Shown piece after piece: positions 21,818-31,245 of a stretch of 64,000 nucleotides of DNA. The stretch is taken from the NCBI GenBank assembly GCA_015146655.1, contig VKHL01000075.1:62001-126000 (forward strand), written 5' to 3'. The stretch comes from Ochromonas danica (Eukaryota > Sar > Chrysophyceae > Chromulinales > Chromulinaceae). Under the pieces are notes generated by a model. It was not told the origin of the DNA, did not search any database, and saw only the letters and a list, made by a program, of their open reading frames with translations. How positions within the stretch are numbered: the first letter of the stretch is position 1; each line of letters starts with the position of its first letter. The position numbers and the translations under genes are program-made.

Positions 21818-23907
21818 ATGGCTCCCTCTTTATTGAAAGAGTTTGTTCTCCCTATCTCTTCAGATGCTTTTCTTGACGCGTTTTGGTTAGATAGTGCATG
21901 GTACGAGAAGTTTCTTAAAGAGAAATTGAAGGATATTGATATCACAATAGAGCATTGGGCGGAAGACGAGAAGAATCCCAGTGTCAAACAGAGGAAAATC
22001 CGCTCCTTCCATCCCGCCAATATCTCCTTCCCGGGACTGCCCAGTCATGCCGAGGTAATATGAACCCCGTCTTTTGCACTGCTTGTAATTATCTTGAACC
22101 TTTTGAAATGCTTGCCAACAAATATGTTGTGTTTTATCATTTTCCCCAGTCAATGAAGATGCAAAGTTTGGAACTGTGCTATCGGAATGATGACCAAACC
22201 AAGACAATTATCAAAGAAACCAACGCCTTAATTGGTATCCCTTATGCTGATTACTTTACGGTGCACACGGAATGGGTAGTGCTGGGTCAGAATGAGAGGT
22301 CAGAAAGTCTGGTGTATGTTTACCTTGAAGTGAAGTTCTTGAAGTATACCTGGTTACAAGGGACGATCGAATCCACCACAAAGGCTGAGATGTTACAGAT
22401 CATCGATGCATGGATGGAATCTGCCCATCACTATATCCGTCAACAACCATGTTCTATTCATAAAGGCTATCAAGTACCCGATCTAGATAAGGGAGCGATT
22501 GAAGCTATTGCTCGCTCGCCACCACCAGAACAAGAAGATGATACTGTGAGCATTCATTCTCGACATAGCGGCCAAAATGTATTTGTAGTGGGAGAAGAGG
22601 AGGCGGAAGGAGATTCAGGCGTGGAAGAAGATCGTTCAACAAGTGACTTCTCAGTTTATATATCTGATGAGGACGACTCTCTGTTCTATGATTGTGAAGA
22701 TGGCGAGAAAGCTCTTCTAATGCAACGCACTACATCACATGAAAGCGTCTCTAGCTTAGGAGAAATGCTAGGGGGAAGTAGTAAGAGCAGAAAGAACAAA
22801 AGGTTAGGCAGCAGGTCGGGACATGATTTAGCAGTTCGAATTGTGGAGACCGTGTTTGTGTTGTCCCAATTTTCGTTTTGGCAGTTGCATCAATTCTATG
22901 TCTATGACTTGAAAGAGCTCTTTCGTGTTGATCCAGACGAAGTATTTAAACGAATTTTATGCTCTTTTCTCCCCGGATGGCATGCTTCACTGTTGGGTAG
23001 TCCGGATATCTATGGGCCGTTAGTGGCGGTAGCACTGCTACCCCAAACGTTGCTCTTATCTCTTGAACCTTCGCGTCATGGTTGTAGCCCAACTTCTCAG
23101 CTCGGCAATGCTGTGGTAGTGTGTCTGGTAGTTTGGTTGGGCTTGGCTGCTCTCTATCGCCTTCTCGCTTTGGTCGTTGCTCCAGCCCTCGGCGTCAAAC
23201 AATGCCTCAGTCTTTTGGGATACTCCTTTTACTCCTGGAACCTTGCCTTGCTTCTCCTGCTACCGATTGAACGACTCTTTGTTGGATCTCTAGAGGCTTC
23301 GTGGTATTCAGACATGGGTATGGGAGGCGGGGCGGAGGGTATAAAAGGTGGTGTTGTGAATACCACTGCTCTTGCTTTGGGTATTCACCAATCAGATAAT
23401 TTTCATCACCATCATCATAGTGGCTCTTCATCCACTTTGGCTATGTTGGCTGCTTTTCTACCTCTTATTGTAGTTGGCTTGCCTTGTTCTCTTGCACAGG
23501 GCTATGTGTTTTGGGAGCACACTCCAGCTTCTTCTCTCACCTTACAGCCCACTGCTCTCCCTGTTTCTATACAACCCTTTGCAACACAACATTCTCGTTG
23601 TTTACAGCGTCTACTTTGGGCTGGTCCCAAGATTTTAGCCTTTGTGGTAGTGGCAGGAACTCACTATCAGCTGCTATGGTATATGGCTCGAGTCTTTCTA
23701 CCTGGTCGCAGACAGCTATGTCGACTTTCCGCTTTGATGCAGCCTTCTCAATATGCTGATATTCTCACTCAAAAGGTGACCCTATCCTTTTTATCGATTT
23801 CTTTGGATCTAACGTCTTACCCGAATGAATGTTTGGTGTGTTATGGATAGGAATTGCGCTTGTTCGCTCTGAAATTACTTAGTGGGAGAAGACTGGATGA
23901 AAGTTGA
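21818..23907 (+). CDS. VASt (StART-like) domain fused to Yip1-family membrane domain
   Basis: Exons 21818-22054, 22150-23775 and 23851-23907; introns of 95 and 75 nt, both GT-AG in phase 0; 639 aa. Residues about 5-200 look like a VASt/StART-like lipid-binding domain: LPISSDAFLDAFW, a paired KIRSF and PGLPS, YADYFTVHTEWVV, FLKYTWLQGTIE, then an amphipathic MLQIIDAWMESAHHYI helix. An acidic Ser/Asp/Glu linker follows. Residues about 340-600 contain five or so hydrophobic helices with DIYGPLVAVALLPQTLLL and CLSLLGYSFYSWNLALLLL, the pattern of Yip1/YIPF Golgi proteins, closest to the YIPF3 group. I infer a Golgi or endosome membrane protein combining lipid sensing or transfer with a Rab-linked Yip1 module. 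Confidence 0.75.
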
Positions 23908-24196
23908 AGCGTCCCTATCCATGCCCTTGTAATTTGTACATAGACAATACGCAAATCCATCTTTTCCTGGCGGGCATTATACAATAAGTTATGTTACCTG
24001 AATAATGTTACTGTCCCTCAAGGAGAACAGTAGAAGAATTAACCACAACTGCTACTACTAATCTGCTATTAAGTACAAGGAAAAACACATCTGCATTCAG
24101 GATCTACTCCCCAAGGAACTGATGGCTTATCACCCGAAGTTTACGTCCATGCGTGATCATTCACCCTCACGTTCGGCAATATCATAATGAAAGCAA

Positions 24197-25309
24197 TCAA
24201 ACGAGAGGAGCAGAGGATAGAACAGGGTTGACAGTTGCTGGGGAAATGGCTTCATCGCCGATGTGACCAGCAACTGTGGGCGCGCTAAGAGCCTTATTGA
24301 CCACGTCCTTAGCAGTGACTTCATCTTTACGTGTTACTTGAACCAATCCTATGCGATGCATGTTATTGACCATCAAAGCTGCACAAGACGCTCCAGCGAC
24401 TTCTCCCAGCCAGTAGAGATAAATATAGTCCCACTTGTCACTGAAGATCGCGGGGCCTAATAAGCGACCGGGGTTGAAAGCTCCACCACTGCACCCACCA
24501 ATCAAACTCAAGGAGAAAATGGTGAAACCAATAGCGAAAGGTGCGAAACCTGTCTTGGACTGAGGAGTGGAGGCGTACAAAGTCAGACCTTTACTATCTG
24601 AAATGGTCTTGAAGCTCATCGTCTCTTTCTTCTGATTCTCAGCATCTTCGAAAGCAACAGTGAAAGCAACATAAGTCAGGAAGAAGGTCAAGAAGAACTC
24701 TGTGGCAAAGACTCGTCCCAAAGCGGTGTCGTCCAAAGGAGTGACCGCCAGCGCATCATAGACTGAACTAAGGTTGCCATGGAAGATACATGCTACCACT
24801 ACCATGGACAAGATGGAAGCAATTAACTGGACGAGAACATAAAGAATCATTCGACGATTGCTCAACTTCCCCGTCAGCCAAAGGGCGAAGGAAATGGCGG
24901 AATTGAATTGTGCGCCGGACACTCCGGAGAAGGCGAAGCTTACTGCAATGGCTTGGAATCCACCTACCAGGGCCACGGCCAGAGAGGTAATGGAAGGATC
25001 CCATCCGGAAATCGTCCCATTGGCCACACAACAGAAGATTGGCGCGTAGAACAGAATGGAACACATGAGCTCACCATAAGCTGCACGATACAACATTCGA
25101 CGTCGACCTGCTTTAGCCTCAGGGGATTTGTCACGTAGGACTTTGTCATGAATGACACTTTCAATCTTTTTCTCTGCGAGATCTTTTTGTTTGTCTGTTT
25201 CCGCCACAACAGCGAGAATAGCAGAGCTTTCAGAGCGTAGACGATCTTCAGCTAGAGGAGGGTTCTTCTTGGTATAGTCACTCAAGGCAATATCTTTAGA
25301 GTCTTCCAT
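24197..25309 (-). CDS. Aquaporin / MIP-family channel
   Basis: Unspliced, 370 aa, about 100 residues longer than typical because of a charged N-terminal extension (1 to about 88). Six membrane segments follow. The two pore loops are recognisable but altered: the first is GAQFNSAISFALW (NSA instead of NPA) and the second GGAFNPGRLLGPAIF (NPG instead of NPA, with the selectivity-filter Arg kept). Similar deviations occur in SIP-type and protist MIPs, so the substrate may not be water. The C-terminal 50 residues are hydrophilic. It is divergent from the Tic20 gene. Confidence 0.85.
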   Translation of the reverse strand: MEDSKDIALSDYTKKNPPLAEDRLRSESSAILAVVAETDKQKDLAEKKIESVIHDKVLRDKSPEAKAGRRRMLYRAAYGELMCSILFYAPIFCCVANGTISGWDPSITSLAVALVGGFQAIAVSFAFSGVSGAQFNSAISFALWLTGKLSNRRMILYVLVQLIASILSMVVVACIFHGNLSSVYDALAVTPLDDTALGRVFATEFFLTFFLTYVAFTVAFEDAENQKKETMSFKTISDSKGLTLYASTPQSKTGFAPFAIGFTIFSLSLIGGCSGGAFNPGRLLGPAIFSDKWDYIYLYWLGEVAGASCAALMVNNMHRIGLVQVTRKDEVTAKDVVNKALSAPTVAGHIGDEAISPATVNPVLSSAPLV

Positions 25310-25622
25310 ACCGGATAATTTTGATTTTTAAAATTTATTTATTTATATATTTAGCGGAAAATGGAGAAGATGTTATTGATGAAATATTGATATGCAAAAT
25401 CCACCCTCCGTATCTTGGGAGTTTGGGATATTGGAAGATTTGGATATCAGTATATTAGTATATTAGTATATTAGGAGATTGGTAGACTAAGGGCGATTAT
25501 TCGATTATTCGATTATTCGGTTATTCGTTTGTTCTGCTATGCTGTCAGCGGGCACTGAGACTTCGTCAGACAAGAGAACTACATCATCTTCTAGCCGTAT
25601 TTTCTCACCTTCACTGCAAAAA
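25310..25622. promoter_or_regulatory. Divergent region between aquaporin and Tic20 with short tandem repeats
   Basis: AT-rich. It contains an AGTATATT-type repeat (about 25448-25475, three copies) and a CGATTATT-type repeat (about 25493-25527, four or five copies). A 5' leader ORF upstream of the chosen Tic20 ATG (from 25539) is in frame but lies outside the signal peptide. Confidence 0.4.
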
Positions 25623-26494
25623 ATGATGAATCTATCAGCTGTCTTGTTCTTCCTCTATACCTTGATGATTGGATCACATGGCTGGCTTCAGAGTGCAAGA
25701 CCTATTCCCAGCAGAGCACTCCCTCTTAGCCGACTGCAAGCAACTGTAGCCCCTTCCTCCTCCTCCCTCCTGGAGAGACCACCTCTTGCCATGGCTAAAG
25801 AGCCAGAGAAGACTGGGTATGACTGGCTTAAGGACAAGCTCGCCCAGGCCGAGAAGGACGAGAAAGATATGAAGAAGAAGAATCAAGGGCCTCCCCTGTA
25901 CGAGCCCGGGCCTCTCCCCCAGAAACTCCTTGCCGCTGCGGCCTATCTCATCCCTATCGTTGATGCCTCTGACCTGGGGAAGTACATGTTCGCGGCCTAC
26001 CCAGAGGTTGGCACCTCCTACAACACCCTCTTCGGCTCTCTGTCAGCCATTTACAATGGAGTGCCTTTCCTCCCCTTTGCCATCTTCTTCATCATGAGTT
26101 ATATTGCTCGTGCGCCTTCATTCCCTGTAGAAGTCCGTTTTCACTTTTCACAGGCTGTGATGATTGGACTAGTGCAATTTGTTCCATCTTTGCTGTTTGG
26201 TCTGTTGGAGAAGGTTGACGTGCCCTACTTGCCTGTCCTCTATAACACTGGTAGGTAACACACCTCCTCCTCCTCCACCACTTCTTACCTTTGTTAGTCT
26301 CATGCTTTGTGACTTGACTGACTTGCACGATGTGTTTCGCAGCCTTTCTCTGGGTGATGCTCAGCAGCTTGTCCATGCAATTGCTAATCCTCGCGCCTTT
26401 CACTCAAACACGTAATCCCGTACAGTTGAACGTTCTTGCATGGGCACTTGGATTTATGAACTACACAAAAGAGCTTTCACCCCGTCGCAAGTAA
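25623..26494 (+). CDS. Tic20-like plastid inner-envelope translocon protein
   Basis: Exons 25623-26250 and 26343-26494, 92-nt GT-AG intron, 259 aa. I start at the ATG at 25623 because a signal peptide begins immediately there (MNLSAVLFFLYTLMIG, then SHGW). It is followed by a Ser/Arg/Pro transit-like stretch; an in-frame upstream ATG at 25539 would bury the signal. The mature part has KLLAAAAYLIPIVDASDLGKY, FLPFAIFFIMSYI, FHFSQAVMIGLVQFVPSLL and, after the splice, VMLSSLSMQLLILAPF: four membrane helices of the Tic20/YGGT-type translocon subunit. Tic20 forms part of the protein-conducting channel of the inner plastid envelope. The bipartite presequence indicates a plastid bounded by more than two membranes. 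Confidence 0.85.
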
Positions 26495-26869
26495 ATGGAA
26501 GTAAAGTAGAGGACGTTGCTCATCTCTCTCTCTTCGACTCTTATTTGTACTATAAGTCTTCGCCTATTTGTCCCTCCTTTTCATGTTTATACTCAACATA
26601 CACACACAACACAGACACACGTAGAGAATTAGACTATCACTAACTCTTCTCATCACAAGGTGCTAGACTGAGAAAATGATTCTTAGTGAAACAAGAAAAG
26701 AGATTTGACAAAGCACAACTCCCTTCGTTAGGATATTACAAATGATCTATACATGAGGATGAGGAAAGGAAGGTTCACCAAAGGAATGGTATATGGGACG
26801 AGGAGGGGAGAGAGGAGGAGGATAGGGAGGGGGAGGGAGAGAAATACAGAGGGCAGGCGGGCAGGCGGG
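26495..26869. other. Convergent intergenic region
   Basis: About 375 bases between the Tic20 and RWP-RK 3' ends. There is a purine-rich G-run near 26790-26870. Nothing else is recognised. Confidence 0.4.
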
Positions 26870-29068
26870 CTACGAGCGTTGTGAGAAAGCCAATGAAGAA
26901 GAAGAGTTGATGTTGCCATACGACTCCAGACTGCGCACCGCTTGAACTGGAGCAGGAGCAGAAGCAGGGTTAGTATTGCCATTATTATATACAGAGGTGG
27001 CAGAAGTCCAGCCATTAGTCAAGTTGCCATTGTGCCTTCCTCCAAGACTTCCCGTTCCTTGACTCACTACTCCATGGAGGGGAAGCGTCGGGTTCACAGC
27101 AGCAGACACTGAGGAGACAGGGAAAATATCACTGCAATGCATCATAGCTTCGGAATGATGTTTATTCAGGGAAGACGCACTTGTAGTGTTGATAGGGACG
27201 CCAGGAGCAGAAGGGAGAGAGGGAGCATTTGCGACTGTGCCAGGCATCATAGGTGGTGTGGTCGATATCGTGACTACCGTGGGTCTCTTACCATGGCCTG
27301 TCTGCTGCTGCTGCTGTGGTTGTTGTTGTTGTTGCTGCACTTGTTGAGAAGGCTTTTCAATGAGAGACTTGTGCAATAAAGTCATGATAAAGTGAGGTGT
27401 GAACTCGATCTGGAAGTGAGAGCCAATGTCGGGCTCCATGAGGGGAACGACTTTTCGTCCCACGCCTTGGCGTAGTTTGCGCCTTTGCAGTGGTGCCAAC
27501 TGGACAGGCCCCACGAATTGATTCCTGCTATTGTCGTACATAGCATTATACCGAACCGTCGTGCTGCCCACCTCAGGGAAGACAGTTGTCATGGATCGAC
27601 TAGCCAGAGCAGCAGCGAGGGAAGGACCCGACAGAGAGATCTCCTGCGCCAGTTCATTTGCTTCTTCATCCTCTGGACGTGTTCGCTTGCCTGTGACGGC
27701 TGCAATCGAAGGATGGTAAGCTTGTAAAGGTAACGAATCCAAAGAGGCATGTGAAGAGATCTTGCGCTTGCTGTGAGAGGACGACTTGTTCACCATGTCC
27801 GTACCATTCATACCAACACCTCCTCCTCCACCTCCACTGCCTGTAGAACGCGATGAAATCAAGGCAGCAGCGGCCATGATGACTTGTTGCACATTGGGGT
27901 CGTCTTCATCCGATATCTTCTTTGGGGCACTGCTACTCGAACTGCTGGCTACCTGATCTCCTCCTTCACCAGAACTCCTCCCTATACCACTAGCACTTAC
28001 CTGACCATCTTTATTCGAAGCAGCCATGGCAGCAGCGCTTAGAAGAGTAGGAGTAGGGGTGTCATTGTCACCACTATCCTCTTCCTCATGCTCGTCAGCG
28101 GTTGTAGCATGCTTGCTCAAAGTCTCCGACACCACAATCTTACTGGGATTGTTTACCACTTCTGCGATTGTCTTGCGCAGAATGAGGATTTGCTTGCGAT
28201 ATTGAGCCTTAAGATCATCATCCAAGGCTTCATTAAGAGAGGCCATCTCTAGACTTTGGATACTTTTGGTAAGCGAGAGTATCTGGCGGTAGGGCCACTT
28301 GTTGATGTTGAGCTTGCGGCAGATCTTCTTCAATGCCGTCGTGCAGGTATTGAAATGACGTGCTACCTCTGCAATCGGCAAGTGAAAATAGCGTCGAAGA
28401 TCTTCAAGAGTAATGCTCTGTTGCACTCCGCTAGCTCCTCCTCCTCCACCTGCGTGGTGGTGGTGGTTCTGGTGGTGAAAGCTACCATAGCGCCGAACGG
28501 AGAAGGCGGTAGAGGAGGATGTGCTCTGTGGAGGAAGTGCTCCCGCCATAGTGTTAGTACCACTACTAAGACCAGAAGTCATCATACTGATAGTAGGTCC
28601 TTTTGGTATAGTAGGGTCAAGATTATTGGTAGGCATCATGGGGACTGGTAGACTGTTAGTAGCTACCCCAGGCTGACCCCATGCAACACCCTGTGAACAC
28701 AGACAGAGAGATGTCAAAGACATGGGCATTGAGAGTAGAAGACTAATAACACCTACCGGCTGTCCTATCAAGACAGAGGGAGAGGGAAGTCCAGAGACTT
28801 CTTCTTCTTCGCCAGGCACGCCATCATTGGCCTGAGCGAGCATCAGCAAGGAAGAGAGGGCGTCATTGTCTGTTTCACTCTCTCCTTCGCCACCATTCTC
28901 TTCCCCAGTGTGTTGCTGTTGCTGCTGTTGTTGCTGCTGCTGACCCCCCATCGACAGTTCAACACCCGCAGCGGGAGAGGAAGGCATGAGAGCGAACAAC
29001 ATTTCATGGGTTGCCACTAGAGAAGGTGAGGAGGAGGAAGCAGGCAATTGATCAGTCATCATCACCAA
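26870..29068 (-). CDS. RWP-RK domain transcription factor
   Basis: Exons 28757-29068 and 26870-28690. The 66-nt GT-AG stretch between (28691-28756) stays in frame if unspliced. Its length and splice sites match neighbouring introns, so I treat it as an intron (710 aa spliced, 732 unspliced). Residues about 195-255 form the RWP-RK domain: SITLEDLRRYFHLPIAEVAR, a TALKKICRKLNINKWPYRQI helix, then a Leu-rich helix. The signature Arg-Trp-Pro-Tyr-Arg-Lys is here KWPYRQ. Gln, His, Gly and Ser low-complexity runs flank it. RWP-RK proteins are DNA-binding regulators of nitrogen responses and gamete formation in plants and algae; the target here is unknown. Confidence 0.88.
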   Translation of the reverse strand: MVMMTDQLPASSSSPSLVATHEMLFALMPSSPAAGVELSMGGQQQQQQQQQQHTGEENGGEGESETDNDALSSLLMLAQANDGVPGEEEEVSGLPSPSVLIGQPVGVISLLLSMPMSLTSLCLCSQGVAWGQPGVATNSLPVPMMPTNNLDPTIPKGPTISMMTSGLSSGTNTMAGALPPQSTSSSTAFSVRRYGSFHHQNHHHHAGGGGGASGVQQSITLEDLRRYFHLPIAEVARHFNTCTTALKKICRKLNINKWPYRQILSLTKSIQSLEMASLNEALDDDLKAQYRKQILILRKTIAEVVNNPSKIVVSETLSKHATTADEHEEEDSGDNDTPTPTLLSAAAMAASNKDGQVSASGIGRSSGEGGDQVASSSSSSAPKKISDEDDPNVQQVIMAAAALISSRSTGSGGGGGGVGMNGTDMVNKSSSHSKRKISSHASLDSLPLQAYHPSIAAVTGKRTRPEDEEANELAQEISLSGPSLAAALASRSMTTVFPEVGSTTVRYNAMYDNSRNQFVGPVQLAPLQRRKLRQGVGRKVVPLMEPDIGSHFQIEFTPHFIMTLLHKSLIEKPSQQVQQQQQQPQQQQQTGHGKRPTVVTISTTPPMMPGTVANAPSLPSAPGVPINTTSASSLNKHHSEAMMHCSDIFPVSSVSAAVNPTLPLHGVVSQGTGSLGGRHNGNLTNGWTSATSVYNNGNTNPASAPAPVQAVRSLESYGNINSSSSLAFSQRS

Positions 29069-29992
29069 AGAAGGATTAGCAATAATTTTCTAAAGTGATA
29101 GAGAGCACTCTCACTATGATGAGGGAGGAGGAGAGATTGCACCAAAAGGCAGAGACAACGACGAAGACGGAGAAAGAAAGCGAATGAAATATTATCACTA
29201 CGAATATGAATTAAATCCTAAAACTCTGCCAATAGAGGCTTTCAAGATCCTCCAATCCTATCTAAAGTAGTTCAATTAGAAGTGGAAGGGGCAGAGAGGC
29301 TAGAGAGAGGCGCGGGTTTTGTTTTGAATATGTTGTTTTGGTTATTTTTTCCTTTTCGCTGCCAAACCCGCGAGTCGATCCACCCCACCCTGAAGAGTGG
29401 ACCAAAGACGAAAGTCTACTTTATCGATTTTAAAGGCATATATTTACTATTCCAAAACTCCATTTTCTTGTTGCGCACAGAATTTTTCTGTTGACATTTA
29501 CAATTTACAATGGACGAGTTACAGTTCTAGTTTGTCCACTTGCTCTCGTAAGCCAACTGACATTATGTCTCCTTCTCCTTTCGTAAAGTATTGTGTGCTT
29601 AAGCTCGCCCGGGCTCTTGTTTATTCTTCTCTAAAGCTGTCAACAGCTCATCTCATCCATTTGATGGACGTTTTACTCACAATGATTGGCTGCTGGTGTA
29701 ATGATTGAATCAAACTCTCTATTCCTGCAAGACAATACTACTAGCTGGGATTGAATGGCAGAGAAAAGAAGTCATCATGGATCGGATACCCTGTTCTAAC
29801 TATCACCACCACATATCAACATCTCGATTAGAATCACCCCGTAACGGAACTACCTAGTTGCTTCTAGAACTGGTTCGTACAGATCGCACAGATCATGCAT
29901 CTTCCATATGTATGATATATTGAAGTTCAGTAGTATTTACTTATTCTACTGTACTTGTATACATAGTCAGTACGGTACTGTACAATCCACTG
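29069..29992. other. Gene-free stretch upstream of the RWP-RK gene
   Basis: About 920 bases between the RWP-RK start and the asparaginase stop (both minus). Only short frames without family resemblance. Presumably the RWP-RK promoter and leader plus the asparaginase 3' UTR. Confidence 0.4.
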
Positions 29993-31102
29993 TTATGTGC
30001 TACTAGCACATGGTGAAGGGACAGGAAATGTCTCTTCCTCCTGCCAGATCGCAATGCTTCCTTCTCCTTCACTTGTTAACATGCCGCGGTACATGCCCAC
30101 AGTGTTAAACTCCATGGCTACCTCTCCTTGTGCTGTCACTGCGATTGCTCCGCCACAATCTGCAGGCAGAGAGCGATCGAAGAGACTGCCTCTTAGAGCT
30201 GCCCGCAGACTGTCGTGGCGGTAAGCTATACGCGCCGCCACGTCATAGGCTACCACATGTCTCATGAACTCCTCTCCTACCCCCGTGCAGGAGACTGCAC
30301 ATGTCTCATTGTTTGCATAGGTACCCGCGCCTATGATGGGGCTGTCTCCGATACGCCCGGGGAGTTTGTTTGTCATCCCTCCTGTGGAAGTGGCCGCAGC
30401 TATATCGCCATTCCACATGCAGACACAACCCACAGTTCCGGTGCGATCGGAGAGTTTCTCTCTGTTGTTGTTGTTGCTGCAGTTGCTGTTGTTACCGTTG
30501 CTCTGGCTGGGGTCTGGTTGGAGTGGGTTTGGGTCTGAGTGATGGTCTAGAAGGACGACACCAGCATCGTTAGTGCTTCCGGATTGGGTTTTGGAGAGAC
30601 GGTGTGCTTGTAGAAGCTGTTCATAGCGGAAGGGGCTGTCATAGTAGCTCTCCTCCACCTGCTCCAGCCCGCGCTCTCGACCTAGTGCCTCTGCTCCATC
30701 TCCAGCGAGGTAGTTATGATAGGGATGTTCCAGGATAAGTCTAGCCAGAGAGACGGGATTCTTGGTGTGCTTCACGAGAGAGACTGCCCCGCAGCGTCCA
30801 GAGCGACCGCACATGATACTAGCCTCGAGCTCGTGGCCAGCCTCCTTCGTGTAGACAGACCCTTGCCCTGCATTGAAGAGGATGTCGTCTTCTAGTCGCT
30901 TCACAACAAACTCCACAACGTCGAGTGCTGTCAGCTGCTGTTGAGAGGAAGTGTCAGTGAGCCAGTGACCAATCGCCATTACGTGAGATCGAAGGGCTTC
31001 CTTGTAAAGAAGGGTTCTCTCAGGGTCGCTATTCGTGATCACCCCAGCTCCTCCATGGAAGAGGATGCGAAAGGATGGCGGAGATATCACCTTCTTCTGC
31101 AT
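29993..31102 (-). CDS. Isoaspartyl peptidase / L-asparaginase (Thr-type Ntn hydrolase)
   Basis: Unspliced, 369 aa. It opens with FRILFHGGAGVI and has FNAGQGSVYT and LEASIMCG, family landmarks of type-2 asparaginases. The autocleavage site is GTVGCV, with Thr as the new N-terminal nucleophile, followed by ATSTGGMTNKLPGRIGDSPIIGAGTYA in two conserved blocks. A low-complexity Asn/Ser/Pro loop (about 185-215) lies just before the cleavage site, where the loop is variable in the family. The enzyme hydrolyses isoaspartyl peptides and asparagine after self-cleavage into alpha and beta chains. It is divergent from the GH1 gene; a TTAACTTAA element lies 63 bp upstream. Confidence 0.93.
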   Translation of the reverse strand: MQKKVISPPSFRILFHGGAGVITNSDPERTLLYKEALRSHVMAIGHWLTDTSSQQQLTALDVVEFVVKRLEDDILFNAGQGSVYTKEAGHELEASIMCGRSGRCGAVSLVKHTKNPVSLARLILEHPYHNYLAGDGAEALGRERGLEQVEESYYDSPFRYEQLLQAHRLSKTQSGSTNDAGVVLLDHHSDPNPLQPDPSQSNGNNSNCSNNNNREKLSDRTGTVGCVCMWNGDIAAATSTGGMTNKLPGRIGDSPIIGAGTYANNETCAVSCTGVGEEFMRHVVAYDVAARIAYRHDSLRAALRGSLFDRSLPADCGGAIAVTAQGEVAMEFNTVGMYRGMLTSEGEGSIAIWQEEETFPVPSPCASST

Positions 31103-31164
31103 GTCATTTTAACCACGACCAAAACATGGACTATGTTTACTTGCGCGGGAAGACCGCCATGTGA

Positions 31165-31173
31165 TTAACTTAA
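31165..31173. promoter_or_regulatory. TTAACTTAA element in the asparaginase/GH1 divergent promoter
   Basis: A 9-mer located 63 bp from the asparaginase ATG and 73 bp from the GH1 ATG. The same 9-mer or its complement also occurs at 8290-8298, 19472-19480, 21458-21466, 33629-33637 and 57302-57310, always between genes. Confidence 0.45.
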
Positions 31174-31245
31174 GAAGAAGGAGTGGGATTGGGATTGAGT
31201 TTGGGTTGTTGCAGTAACAAAGCAGTTCCAGTTCTTCCTGTCAGA

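Noticed and set aside
28691-28756. Coding insertion in the RWP-RK protein
   Set aside because: GT-AG ends, 66-nt length and hydrophobic translation unlike the flanks favour an in-frame intron.
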